The notes under the pieces: generated by a model
Databases searched by the model: none
What the model saw: the letters and a program-made list of their open reading frames with translations, nothing else
Told to the model about the DNA's origin: nothing
Translations under genes and position numbers: made by a program
Source: Paenibacillus uliginis N3/975
GTDB lineage: Bacteria; Bacillota; Bacilli; Paenibacillales; Paenibacillaceae
Assembly (NCBI RefSeq): GCF_900177425.1
Contig: NZ_LT840184.1
Coordinates: 574,837 to 638,836 of the forward strand
Reading direction: 5' to 3'
Length of the DNA: 64,000 bases
Shown here: piece after piece, positions 32,539 through 40,502 of the stretch
Layout of the letters: each line of letters opens with the position of its first letter
Numbering within the stretch: position 1 is the stretch's first letter

Positions 32539-33948
32539 TTAATAATTCGTTAAGTTAATATCAGGATGATTCTTCTGAATTTCTTCTAATTTATTTTCAT
32601 TTGTCCCTTTTAAATGTTTATCAAAGAAGCCAAGCGCCATTTCATTAATCAGTTTATAAATCGCATTCACATCTGCCCCTGATTCATTAATGATTGGTGA
32701 AACTGCTGCTAAGTCCGTAAAGCTACCATGATTCGTTTTTGGAATAGTTGTTGTGTAAACACCAGGCGTTTCAACTGTTTTATTTCTGAAATAGGCCTCT
32801 TCAAACAATTCATCACGATTACCTGGCTCTTGGCCATGTGCTTCCTTCATAAAGTTAATTGAAGCCTCAGCATTCATCAGCATGAATGGCTTTCCGGGAC
32901 CATTTTTCGGCATAGGATCTCCATACAATCCGCCATCCATATCTAATGCTGCTTTAATTCGATCATCCTTCACTAACATCTGTGCAGAAGTTGCACCGCC
33001 AAAAGAGTGACCTAGCATACCGATTTTGTCATAATCAATTAACTCCGCAATTGGTTTGAAATTCTTATCAAAATCACCTTTAATGACTTCATCTAAAACA
33101 AAAGAGGCATCCTGCTCCCAAAGCTTGATACGATTGTTCAAGAATGTAATCGTATTTTCAATCGGTGTAAAATCAACACGGTCTCCATCTGGGAAAACCG
33201 TTGTTGCCGCATCCCCTGTAAAGTTAAGAGCTACTACAACATAACCCTGACTCGCTAATTCTTCTAGTTGGAATGTGTTCTGGCGACTATATAAACTCAT
33301 CCCATGCGCAAATAAAAGAAGTGGGAATTTTTCTTTTGCTTTTACCGGTGTTGCATCTTTATAAGAATGTGTTTCTGTCAATCCTAAGTGTGTTGTTGCA
33401 ATATGTGGAAAGCCTTGTGTGACAGATAATTGTTCAGTTAATGCATCTATATTTTCATAGTAAGGAGAAGGTTTCCCTGTCCCTTTTTCAGCAGGATAAT
33501 AAACCTGTACCATCAACTCACGATTCACCTGATTATTCGGCACAACAAATTCTTTTCGATTTTTATCAACTAGATGAAATGCTTGAGTCCCTACCGTATA
33601 CTCTCCTGTCGGCTCTGGGAATGTCATGATTGGGAAAAGCTTCGGTAATGTAAACATTGCAATAGCAGCTACAACAATCCCTGCACCTTTTATGATTTTC
33701 ATCTCTAATTTTTTCGAAACAATAGTGTTTTTAGGCTTCACGAAAACTTGCAATGTTAAAACTAGTGTTACGATATAAGCAGGTATCATGCGCCAGTTTG
33801 CACCGATTGCAATGATGGTTACCAATAAAAACACATAATCGATTGCTAAAATGATTAAATTATTTTTTGTCAGACCACGTTGTCTGAAAACTAATAAAAT
33901 GCTCGATAGTATCAACACAGCTACAAAAATGACTTCTAAACTTTTCAT
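32539..33948 (-). CDS. Membrane-anchored alpha/beta hydrolase (PAF-acetylhydrolase-like)
   Basis: The 469-residue protein has three hydrophobic segments in residues 1-110 and an extracytoplasmic alpha/beta-hydrolase domain from about 130. The oxyanion region LLLFAHGMSLYSRQ, nucleophile motif GHSFGG (near 325), an acidic residue in LDMDGGLYGDP and His in NHGSFTD are placed as in platelet-activating-factor acetylhydrolase-like esterases. The natural substrate is unknown. A palindromic operator lies just upstream, and the TetR gene behind it carries the same operator, so it is a likely repressor target. Confidence 0.82.
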   Translation of the reverse strand: MKSLEVIFVAVLILSSILLVFRQRGLTKNNLIILAIDYVFLLVTIIAIGANWRMIPAYIVTLVLTLQVFVKPKNTIVSKKLEMKIIKGAGIVVAAIAMFTLPKLFPIMTFPEPTGEYTVGTQAFHLVDKNRKEFVVPNNQVNRELMVQVYYPAEKGTGKPSPYYENIDALTEQLSVTQGFPHIATTHLGLTETHSYKDATPVKAKEKFPLLLFAHGMSLYSRQNTFQLEELASQGYVVVALNFTGDAATTVFPDGDRVDFTPIENTITFLNNRIKLWEQDASFVLDEVIKGDFDKNFKPIAELIDYDKIGMLGHSFGGATSAQMLVKDDRIKAALDMDGGLYGDPMPKNGPGKPFMLMNAEASINFMKEAHGQEPGNRDELFEEAYFRNKTVETPGVYTTTIPKTNHGSFTDLAAVSPIINESGADVNAIYKLINEMALGFFDKHLKGTNENKLEEIQKNHPDINLTNY

Positions 33949-33964
33949 ATTTCATCTCCATTCC

Positions 33965-33984
33965 ACATACATACGAATGTATGT
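33965..33984. promoter_or_regulatory. Palindromic operator upstream of the hydrolase gene
   Basis: ACATACAT-ACGA-ATGTATGT, perfect 8-bp arms, 17 bases before the hydrolase start. Shares its ATACAT/ATGTAT core with the site at 34680-34695. Confidence 0.75.
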
Positions 33985-34020
33985 AAATAAACAAAATAAT
34001 AAACTACATGGAGTAGTCTA

Positions 34021-34662
34021 TTATTCTTGAACTTTATCTAACAAATCCAAAAATACATTTTTCAATTCTTCATTCACAATTGGCATTCCAATCCCTTCAA
34101 ACATCAAACGAATATGCTCGATTTTTTGAATGAATTCATCTCGACTTACACGAAATATTTCTGGATTCATCCAAATATCAAAAAGCATCGTAAAGGTTTC
34201 AGCCGCTTGTTTTGGATAAGCAATTTGTATCGAACCGTCTTGATTACCTTCTTCAATAATTTTCTGAATCCCAGGCGCAACAACCTGAATACCTTCTGTG
34301 ATGCGACTAAAAACAAACTCAGCTGAATTCATTTTTAGAGGAATCGTTGATAGATTGTCTTCTTTTAGACTTTGCAAAATCGAAAAGGAAATGCCTTGTC
34401 TTAAACGATCTAAAGCAGGTAAATTCTCTAAATCAGGAATTTCATTAAAATAATTATTTTCCATCAGCATTTCTTTCGTGATGGCATCAATAATATCTGC
34501 GCGTGTTTTGAAATGATGATAGAAGGCACCTCGAGTAATGTCCCCGACATCATCTACAATTTCTTGAATCGTTACATTGTCCCAACCATTCAGCGTGAAC
34601 AATCTAATAGCCGATTCAATAATTCTCTTTCTTGTAATTTCCGGATATTTATTTCTGGCCAT
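34021..34662 (-). CDS. TetR/AcrR-family regulator of the hydrolase gene
   Basis: The 213-residue protein has a TetR helix-turn-helix (TIQEIVDDVGDITRGAFYHH, residues 30-50). It lies directly upstream of the hydrolase on the same strand, and both genes carry the ATACAT/ATGTAT operator in front, which supports autorepression and control of the hydrolase (inference from placement). Confidence 0.87.
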   Translation of the reverse strand: MARNKYPEITRKRIIESAIRLFTLNGWDNVTIQEIVDDVGDITRGAFYHHFKTRADIIDAITKEMLMENNYFNEIPDLENLPALDRLRQGISFSILQSLKEDNLSTIPLKMNSAEFVFSRITEGIQVVAPGIQKIIEEGNQDGSIQIAYPKQAAETFTMLFDIWMNPEIFRVSRDEFIQKIEHIRLMFEGIGMPIVNEELKNVFLDLLDKVQE

Positions 34663-34679
34663 ATCATATCTCCCTAAAC

Positions 34680-34695
34680 ATACATTCGAATGTAT
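34680..34695. promoter_or_regulatory. Palindromic operator upstream of the TetR gene
   Basis: ATACATTCGAATGTAT is a perfect 16-bp palindrome 18 bases before the TetR start. Confidence 0.78.
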
Positions 34696-34747
34696 CTAAC
34701 ATATTAAATTAAACTATTTCATTAGTCAACAAGATGCCCAGTCCGAA

Positions 34748-35332
34748 TTACTTAAGCAATGTAAGTGTCGCTTTTATCGCATTATCAACAAATGATCGCT
34801 GTGGACGAGACTTCATCATTACGGTTAGTCCGATCAACGATACGATTAGCGCTTGTGATAAAGCCTTCGCATCTGTATTGGCCTCGAGCTCACCTGATTG
34901 TATACCTCGTTCAATGGTTTCTTGAAATATGACAGATAGGTACATTTGATGTTCCCTTGTCAGAATTTCAAATTTCTCATCATGAGGTGCAAGTTCAACC
35001 ATTGTATTGATGCAAAAGCAGCCCCGACTTCGATCTTCTGCATATTCCTCAGCAACCACACCCTCAAAAAAAGTGGAAAAGGCTTCTTTTACCGATGAAT
35101 GGTTTTGAAGTCTAGTTCGCACATCGGAAGCACGGGACATCGTGTATTTGCGCAGTGCGGCTTCGAACAATTCTTTCTTGTCTCCAAAGGCAGAGTATAT
35201 ACTGGGGCGTTGAATGCCCATTCTGGAAGTTAAATCGCTTAATGAGGTAGCCTCATATCCTTTCTCCCAAAATAGTTGCATAGCTGCATCTAATACTTTT
35301 TCTTCGTCAAATTCACGGGTTCTTGCCATCAT
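34748..35332 (-). CDS. TetR/AcrR-family regulator, divergent from an MFS operon
   Basis: The 194-residue protein has a helix-turn-helix (LSDLTSRMGIQRPSIYSAFG) and the TetR_C-like segment RGCFCINTMVELAPHDEKF, a pattern common in regulators of aromatic or electrophile resistance operons. Two adjacent ATGs (35332 and 35329) both fit the AGAGG ribosome binding site. It is transcribed away from the MFS-LLM-hydrolase operon, and matching operator-like sites lie on both sides of the intergenic region. Confidence 0.87.
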   Translation of the reverse strand: MMARTREFDEEKVLDAAMQLFWEKGYEATSLSDLTSRMGIQRPSIYSAFGDKKELFEAALRKYTMSRASDVRTRLQNHSSVKEAFSTFFEGVVAEEYAEDRSRGCFCINTMVELAPHDEKFEILTREHQMYLSVIFQETIERGIQSGELEANTDAKALSQALIVSLIGLTVMMKSRPQRSFVDNAIKATLTLLK

Positions 35333-35412
35333 GAATACCTCTCGTTACTCTTTATTTTTTTCCTTGCTCAATGATTTCGATTGTAGGTGACTGTCAACTG
35401 CCTCTATTTACG

Positions 35413-35424
35413 TACCGAACAGTA
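35413..35424. promoter_or_regulatory. Operator-like site near the TetR gene
   Basis: TACCGAACAGTA matches 9 of 12 positions of the perfect palindrome at 35578-35589. Confidence 0.5.
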
Positions 35425-35530
35425 TATTATAATTTTATAATTGGCCGTTTACTTTGTCAAATGTAGGTTAGTTTATCCTAATAAAAGAAGCTTCATATTA
35501 AGTTATAACCAGTGAAATCAAATGTAATTG

Positions 35531-35560
35531 TTGACATCGAGAGTAACCGTGAGATATATT
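35531..35560 (+). promoter_or_regulatory. Promoter of the MFS-LLM-hydrolase operon
   Basis: TTGACA (35531-35536) and TATATT (35555-35560) are 18 bases apart; the operator at 35578 lies just beyond the expected start point. Confidence 0.65.
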
Positions 35561-35577
35561 TACTGGGAATTATAACA

Positions 35578-35589
35578 TACCGATCGGTA
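35578..35589. promoter_or_regulatory. TetR operator of the MFS operon
   Basis: TACCGATCGGTA is a perfect 12-bp palindrome placed just downstream of the MFS promoter, where a bound repressor would block transcription. Confidence 0.75.
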
Positions 35590-35631
35590 CATTATAATAT
35601 TCAGCATTTAAAAAGTGAATGGAGGTAAGGT

Positions 35632-36909
35632 GTGTACAAAACGGAAGAGGTTATAGAAAAAGTAGCGGACAATACCGATAGAAAGGCGGATTCGTCACAG
35701 GCGCAGCCGATCACATCTGATTCAGATCATCGTGCTTCCATGTCTCGCTATGTGACACTATTATTCGCGGCTGCCTGCGGGATGTCAGTCGCCAATATCT
35801 ACTTCGCACAGCCGTTACTCGATCAGCTGTCGAGTGAGTTTGGTATTGAGCATTCCATCATTGGCATTGTTATTACCATCACTCAGATCTTTTATGGATT
35901 GGGATTGCTGCTGCTGGTACCGCTTGGAGATTTGCTGAACCAGCGCCGCTTGATTATCGGCCAGATGTTATTATCCATAATAGCTTTGGTTATCGTTGGA
36001 ACTGCTTCTACCAGCGCGGTACTATTCGCAGGTATGGCTTTGGTGGGACTGCTTGCAGTTGTGACTCAGACTCTTGTGGCGTTCGCGGCAACTATGGCCG
36101 CCCCTGCCGAACGAGGACGTGTCGTTGGTATTGTAACAAGTGGGATTGTAATCGGCATACTTCTTGCGCGGTCCATTGCAGGGATATTAACGGATCTTGC
36201 GGGTTGGCGTTCCGTATATCTAGTTTCTGCAACGCTGATGCTTTTTATGGTTTGGATGTTTATTAGGGTGTTGCCCAATGCCCAGCGCGAGGTAAAGTCA
36301 CTGTCCTATCCTCAGTTACTTAGATCGGTGCTTATGCTGTTTAGACAAGAACGGATATTACGCATCCGCTCCATTCTGGCTCTGCTGATTTTTGCTGATT
36401 TCAGTATTTTGTGGACTTCACTCGTACTGCCTCTTAGCGCGCCGCCATTATCTCTTTCGCACAGTGCAATTGGAGCATTTGGTCTTGTAGGAGTAGCAGG
36501 AGCGTTAGCTGCTGCACGAGCGGGGAAGCTGGCTGATCGAGGTTTCGGACAGAGAACGACGGGCATTGCTTTGATCCTATTGTTGATTTCGTGGTTGTTC
36601 ATCAGCTATACAGAACAGTCGCTGTTCGCATTGGTCATTGGTATTGTTCTTCTTGACTTGGCAGTGCAGGCCGTACATGTCACGAATCAAACTATGATCC
36701 TTCCATTGCGTACGGAGGCACGTAGTCGGCTTACTGCCGGATACATGATTTTCTATTCCATCGGCAGTGCTAGCGGTTCAATTGCTTCAACTCATATATA
36801 TGCACATTATGGCTGGGACGGAGTATCTTTGCTCGGGGCTTCTGTTAGTGTTTTAGCTCTTCTATTTTGGGCAATGACCAGGCGGGCTACGGCCTCCGCA
36901 TTAAAATAA
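35632..36909 (+). CDS. MFS transporter (YnfM/NepI-like exporter)
   Basis: The 425-residue protein has about twelve hydrophobic segments after a hydrophilic N-terminus of 40 residues. The block SVANIYFAQPLLDQLSSEFG, just before the second helix, and the loop GDLLNQRR are characteristic of a drug-exporter group of the MFS. GTG 35632 is used, seven bases after GGAGG. It heads an operon with a flavin-dependent oxidoreductase and an HSL-type hydrolase under a divergent TetR gene, so export of a toxic organic compound is likely. Confidence 0.85.
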   Translation: MYKTEEVIEKVADNTDRKADSSQAQPITSDSDHRASMSRYVTLLFAAACGMSVANIYFAQPLLDQLSSEFGIEHSIIGIVITITQIFYGLGLLLLVPLGDLLNQRRLIIGQMLLSIIALVIVGTASTSAVLFAGMALVGLLAVVTQTLVAFAATMAAPAERGRVVGIVTSGIVIGILLARSIAGILTDLAGWRSVYLVSATLMLFMVWMFIRVLPNAQREVKSLSYPQLLRSVLMLFRQERILRIRSILALLIFADFSILWTSLVLPLSAPPLSLSHSAIGAFGLVGVAGALAAARAGKLADRGFGQRTTGIALILLLISWLFISYTEQSLFALVIGIVLLDLAVQAVHVTNQTMILPLRTEARSRLTAGYMIFYSIGSASGSIASTHIYAHYGWDGVSLLGASVSVLALLFWAMTRRATASALK

Positions 36910-36958
36910 GATTGCTTGTATGTTTACGGAGAAAAATTTGAAATAGGAGAGATTACTC

Positions 36959-38038
36959 GTGGAAATAGGTATTACTTCGTTTGTAGAAACAAAGCCGGAT
37001 GTTCAGACTGGTGAAGTGATAAGCCACGCACAGCGATTGCGTGAAGTGGTAGAGGAAATTGTGCTTGCCGATCAGGTGGGACTTGATGTGTTTGGTGTAG
37101 GTGAGCATCATCGGGAAGATTATGCGGCATCTTCACCAGCAATGGTGTTGTCTGCGGCTGCCTCGCAGACGAAACGGATTCGGCTGACTAGTGCAGTGAC
37201 GGTGCTTTCTTCAGCTGATCCGGTGCGCGTTTTTCAGGATTTTTCTGCGCTCGATGGTATTTCAAATGGACGTGCGGAAATTATGGCGGGCAGGGGTTCC
37301 TTTATCGAATCCTTTCCATTGTTTGGCTATGACTTAAATGACTATGATGAGCTGTTTGAAGAACATTTGGAATTGCTCCTAAAAATACGGGGGTCCGAAA
37401 AAGTAAACTGGAAGGGCGGGCATCGGCCAGCGATTAATAATTTGGGCGTGTATCCACGGCCCGTTCAGGATTCTTTACCGATATGGGTTGGCAGTGGGGG
37501 TAGACAGGAGTCTGCTGTCCGTGCAGGTTTGTTAGGATTGCCTCTAATGCTAGCGATAATTGGTGGGAAACCGACGAATTTTGCACCGCTCGTGCAGCTT
37601 TATAAGAAAGCAGCTGCGCACGCTGGTCATGATGAATCGCGGCTTAAGGTTGGATCACACTCGATAGGATTTGTTGGAGAGAATACGGAACGAGCTGCCG
37701 ATACATTTTTTCCTTCTACCATGGCAGGTATGAATAGATTAGGCAAGGAGCGGGGCTGGGCACATTATGATCGTTCTAGCTATGATGCCGCGCGCAGCTT
37801 TGAAGGTGCACTGTATGTTGGCGATCCCGAGACGGTTGCCCAGAAGATCATTCACCTTCGCAAAAATGTAGGTGTTACACGCTTTATGCTGTATGTACCG
37901 TTAAGTACGATGCCGCATGACCAAGTGATGAGAGCTATTGAGCTGTTAGGAACTGAGGTAGCGCCCCGAGTTCGGGAGGAAGTAGCCAAGTGGGAAGCTG
38001 AGACGGAACAAGTATCATCATTCAATCTTGATTCATAA
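36959..38038 (+). CDS. LLM-class flavin-dependent oxidoreductase
   Basis: The 359-residue protein is a bacterial-luciferase-like monooxygenase (F420/FMN type): N-terminal MEIGITSFVE, the EHHREDY active-site block near residue 48, SAVTVLSSADPVRVFQ near 83 and the GRGSF loop near 110. It likely uses reduced FMN to oxidise or reduce an organic substrate. GTG 36959 is set by ATAGGAGA. It is co-directional and 49 bases after the MFS gene. A related LLM gene occurs at 56900 with the same ADPVRV/SDPVRV and GRGS motifs. Confidence 0.9.
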   Translation: MEIGITSFVETKPDVQTGEVISHAQRLREVVEEIVLADQVGLDVFGVGEHHREDYAASSPAMVLSAAASQTKRIRLTSAVTVLSSADPVRVFQDFSALDGISNGRAEIMAGRGSFIESFPLFGYDLNDYDELFEEHLELLLKIRGSEKVNWKGGHRPAINNLGVYPRPVQDSLPIWVGSGGRQESAVRAGLLGLPLMLAIIGGKPTNFAPLVQLYKKAAAHAGHDESRLKVGSHSIGFVGENTERAADTFFPSTMAGMNRLGKERGWAHYDRSSYDAARSFEGALYVGDPETVAQKIIHLRKNVGVTRFMLYVPLSTMPHDQVMRAIELLGTEVAPRVREEVAKWEAETEQVSSFNLDS

Positions 38039-38084
38039 AACCACAATTGATTCACGAGCACATTTAATTACAGGAGGAATTGAC

Positions 38085-39023
38085 ATGGATTTTGAAAGTC
38101 GGGTACTGCCGGAATTAAGGTCGGCATTAGCACTATTTCCAGGTTTTCAACTGGAGGGGAATTTAGAGTGGAGCAGGAGTTTGTTGTCAAATCCTCCGAT
38201 TGAGAAGTCAGAGCATGTACGTACGACAAGCCAGATGATTCCGGGCGCAGCAGGCGAGATGCTGGTTGAAATCTACGAGCCAGCCCAGCGAACTGACGCG
38301 AAGCTTCCAGCCATGTTGTGGATTCACGGGGGAGGCTATGTCATGGGACATCCCGATATGGACGATACTTTGTGCGAACGCTTCGTACAGGCGGCTAATT
38401 GCGTTGTCGTATCGGTCGATTATCGACTTGCTCCCGAGCACCCCTATCCAGCTGCTATCGATGACTGTTATGCCGGCTTGATATGGATGACGGACGAAGC
38501 TGAGTTGCTGGGTATCGATGTGGATCGCGTCGCGATTGCCGGTGCAAGCGGGGGCGGCGGTCTGACCGCAGCACTTGCTTTAATGGTTCGCGACAAAGGC
38601 GGGCCAGACCTCATCTTCCAAATGCCGCTGTATCCGATGATCGACAACCGCAATATGACGGCATCGAGCCATGAAATTACGGCCGATAACGCAACTTGGA
38701 ACCGGACGAACAATTTGACGGCCTGGAGCATGTACTTGGGTGAGGGTGCTGATGATATCGTGGAATCCCCATATGCGGTGCCGTCGAGAGCGGAAAGCCT
38801 GGCGGGGCTACCGCCGACCTATACGTGCGTAGGTCAGCTCGATCTGTTCCGAGATGAGACAATCGAATATGTGACGCGCCTTGCGGTAGCGGGCATAGAC
38901 GTCGAATTTCATCTGTATCCCGGCACCTTCCACTGCTTTGAAGTATTCGTTCCCGAAGCGGAAGTGAGCCAGCGCGCCAGCCAAAGCTATGTGGATGCGA
39001 TGGCGAGAGCGCTTAACCCTTAA
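38085..39023 (+). CDS. Alpha/beta hydrolase, hormone-sensitive-lipase family
   Basis: The 312-residue esterase has the HSL-type oxyanion motif HGGGYVMG (near 81-88), the nucleophile motif GASGGGG (near 155), acid residue in the region LDLFRDE and His in PGTFHCFE. It would cleave short-chain esters. ATG 38085 behind AGGAGG is preferred to the longer frame from 38028. It ends the MFS-LLM-hydrolase operon. The gene is more GC-rich than the MFS gene, which hints that the operon was assembled from parts. Confidence 0.9.
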   Translation: MDFESRVLPELRSALALFPGFQLEGNLEWSRSLLSNPPIEKSEHVRTTSQMIPGAAGEMLVEIYEPAQRTDAKLPAMLWIHGGGYVMGHPDMDDTLCERFVQAANCVVVSVDYRLAPEHPYPAAIDDCYAGLIWMTDEAELLGIDVDRVAIAGASGGGGLTAALALMVRDKGGPDLIFQMPLYPMIDNRNMTASSHEITADNATWNRTNNLTAWSMYLGEGADDIVESPYAVPSRAESLAGLPPTYTCVGQLDLFRDETIEYVTRLAVAGIDVEFHLYPGTFHCFEVFVPEAEVSQRASQSYVDAMARALNP

Positions 39024-39060
39024 ACCATTATAGGGGCTGTCTGTAGGTTCAGTATTAATA

Positions 39061-39112
39061 CCTCCTTTGCAAGATCTGACTTATCAGATACATGTGAAGG
39101 GGGCTTTTTCAT
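39061..39112 (+). terminator. Terminator after the HSL-type hydrolase gene
   Basis: CCTCCTT pairs with AAGGGGG; ATCTGA / TCAGAT form an inner stem; GCTTTTTC follows. It overlaps the convergent LysE gene end and may serve both directions. Confidence 0.7.
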
Positions 39113-39693
39113 TGGAATAGAATTGAAAAAGCACTATATACCAATAAAACGGCCATAATAATATTAAACTGTTGTCTGTATTGTAATAAGAATTTTTGAA
39201 AAATCGAACCAAATAGACTCCAACTAAATGTACTCATTACACCAACCATTCCTAAAAACAATGAGAATAGAAGGTAGCTGAAATATGAAGTGTAATAGGG
39301 GAGAATGTAGGTTGCTACTACTGTAATCCCAAACAGAATACCTTTCGGATTAACAAATTGTAACAAGATTCCTATTAAGAAAAAGTTTCTACTATTTTCA
39401 TCATGTCCGCCGCCAATATCTTTACTGGTAAGTATTTTATAAGCCAAATATAACATATAGCCTACACCAAAAAGGGTCAAAGGAAATTCAATTATTGGCA
39501 TAACACTTGTAAGTATGATATTGAAAAAACTACACAATAATGTGATAACAAAAAATCCGACACCTACGCCTAAACTAAATACAATTGTTTTTTTTAATCC
39601 ATGTTTATTCGCAAACGCCATGGCCATGATATTGTTGGGACCTGGAGTGAAACTGGTAATAAAGACAAATAACAAAAATGAAAATAAAGGCAT
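39109..39693 (-). CDS. LysE/RhtB-family amino acid exporter
   Basis: The 194-residue protein has six hydrophobic segments and the family signature FTPGPNNIMAMAFANKHG near the N-terminus, plus FVNPKGILFG near residue 112. LysE/RhtB proteins export amino acids or related metabolites. It is divergent from an XRE-cupin regulator, a common pairing, and an inverted ATATAACG / CGTTATAT pair lies between them. Confidence 0.88.
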   Translation of the reverse strand: MPLFSFLLFVFITSFTPGPNNIMAMAFANKHGLKKTIVFSLGVGVGFFVITLLCSFFNIILTSVMPIIEFPLTLFGVGYMLYLAYKILTSKDIGGGHDENSRNFFLIGILLQFVNPKGILFGITVVATYILPYYTSYFSYLLFSLFLGMVGVMSTFSWSLFGSIFQKFLLQYRQQFNIIMAVLLVYSAFSILFQ

Positions 39694-39741
39694 TTTGGGA
39701 GCTCCTTTTTAGTGTGTATGTTATAATGTTCGAAATAGACG

Positions 39742-39783
39742 ATATAACGTCGTGCTTTTTATTATACATATTGGTCGTTATAT
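39742..39783. promoter_or_regulatory. Inverted operator-like pair between lysE-like and XRE-cupin genes
   Basis: ATATAACG (39742-39749) and CGTTATAT (39776-39783) are inverted copies 26 bases apart in the divergent intergenic region. Confidence 0.55.
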
Positions 39784-39807
39784 TGTACATATTATGGGAG
39801 TGAGTTT

Positions 39808-40362
39808 ATGGAGGAAATTCATCTTATTCTTGCAAGAAATTTAAAAGCTCTCAGAGAGAAGGAAAAATTAAGTTTGGAAAAGGTCTCTCAATTAAGTGGA
39901 GTAAGCAAAACGATGATAGGGCAAATTGAAAGAGGAGAGTCAAGTCCAAGTCTCACAACGATTTGGAAAATAGCTAATGGATTAAAGATCTCCTTTACTT
40001 CCCTAATAAATAATCCGCAGCCTGATACTAAAGTTGTTTTAAAAAATGAAATTCAAGTATTGTCTGAGGACAATGGAAGGTATAGAGTATTTCCCTACTT
40101 TCCCTTCCAAGAGGATAGACGCTTTGAAGTTTACTCTGTTGAAATTGAAAAAGAAGGACTACTAAGTTCTGATTCCCATAGAGAGGGAACTGAGGAATTT
40201 ATCACTGTTTTCGATGGAGAAATAACTATTCGTGTCAGTGAAGGTGAATATAAATTAAAAAGTGGTGATTCAATCAGATTTAGAGCTGATAGACCTCACA
40301 CATATTATAATTCTGGAGAAACCTTAACCCGATTAAGTATGACGATATATTATCCAAGCTAA
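39808..40362 (+). CDS. XRE-family regulator with C-terminal cupin domain
   Basis: The 184-residue protein has an HTH at residues 8-63 (KVSQLSGVSKTMIGQIERGE) and a cupin_2 domain at about 105-180 (GTEEFITVFDGEITIRVSEG, then RADRPHTYYN). Such regulators often control a neighbouring transporter in answer to a small metabolite. It is divergent from the LysE-type exporter with a shared inverted repeat between them. The ATG follows GGGAGTG. Confidence 0.9.
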   Translation: MEEIHLILARNLKALREKEKLSLEKVSQLSGVSKTMIGQIERGESSPSLTTIWKIANGLKISFTSLINNPQPDTKVVLKNEIQVLSEDNGRYRVFPYFPFQEDRRFEVYSVEIEKEGLLSSDSHREGTEEFITVFDGEITIRVSEGEYKLKSGDSIRFRADRPHTYYNSGETLTRLSMTIYYPS

Positions 40363-40409
40363 CAAAGGGTTTATCGCTGAGTACTAAAGTTGTTTAAAAG
40401 TTACAACAA

Positions 40410-40457
40410 AAACATCCGTTCGCTTATTTTGATTATAAGCGAACGGATGTTTTTTTA
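40410..40457 (+). terminator. Terminator after the XRE-cupin gene
   Basis: ACATCCGTTCGCTTAT pairs with ATAAGCGAACGGATGT, followed by seven T residues. Confidence 0.93.
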
Positions 40458-40502
40458 GGTTGAATTGTAATAGATAATACTTTGAGAAGATGGAATATGA
40501 TC

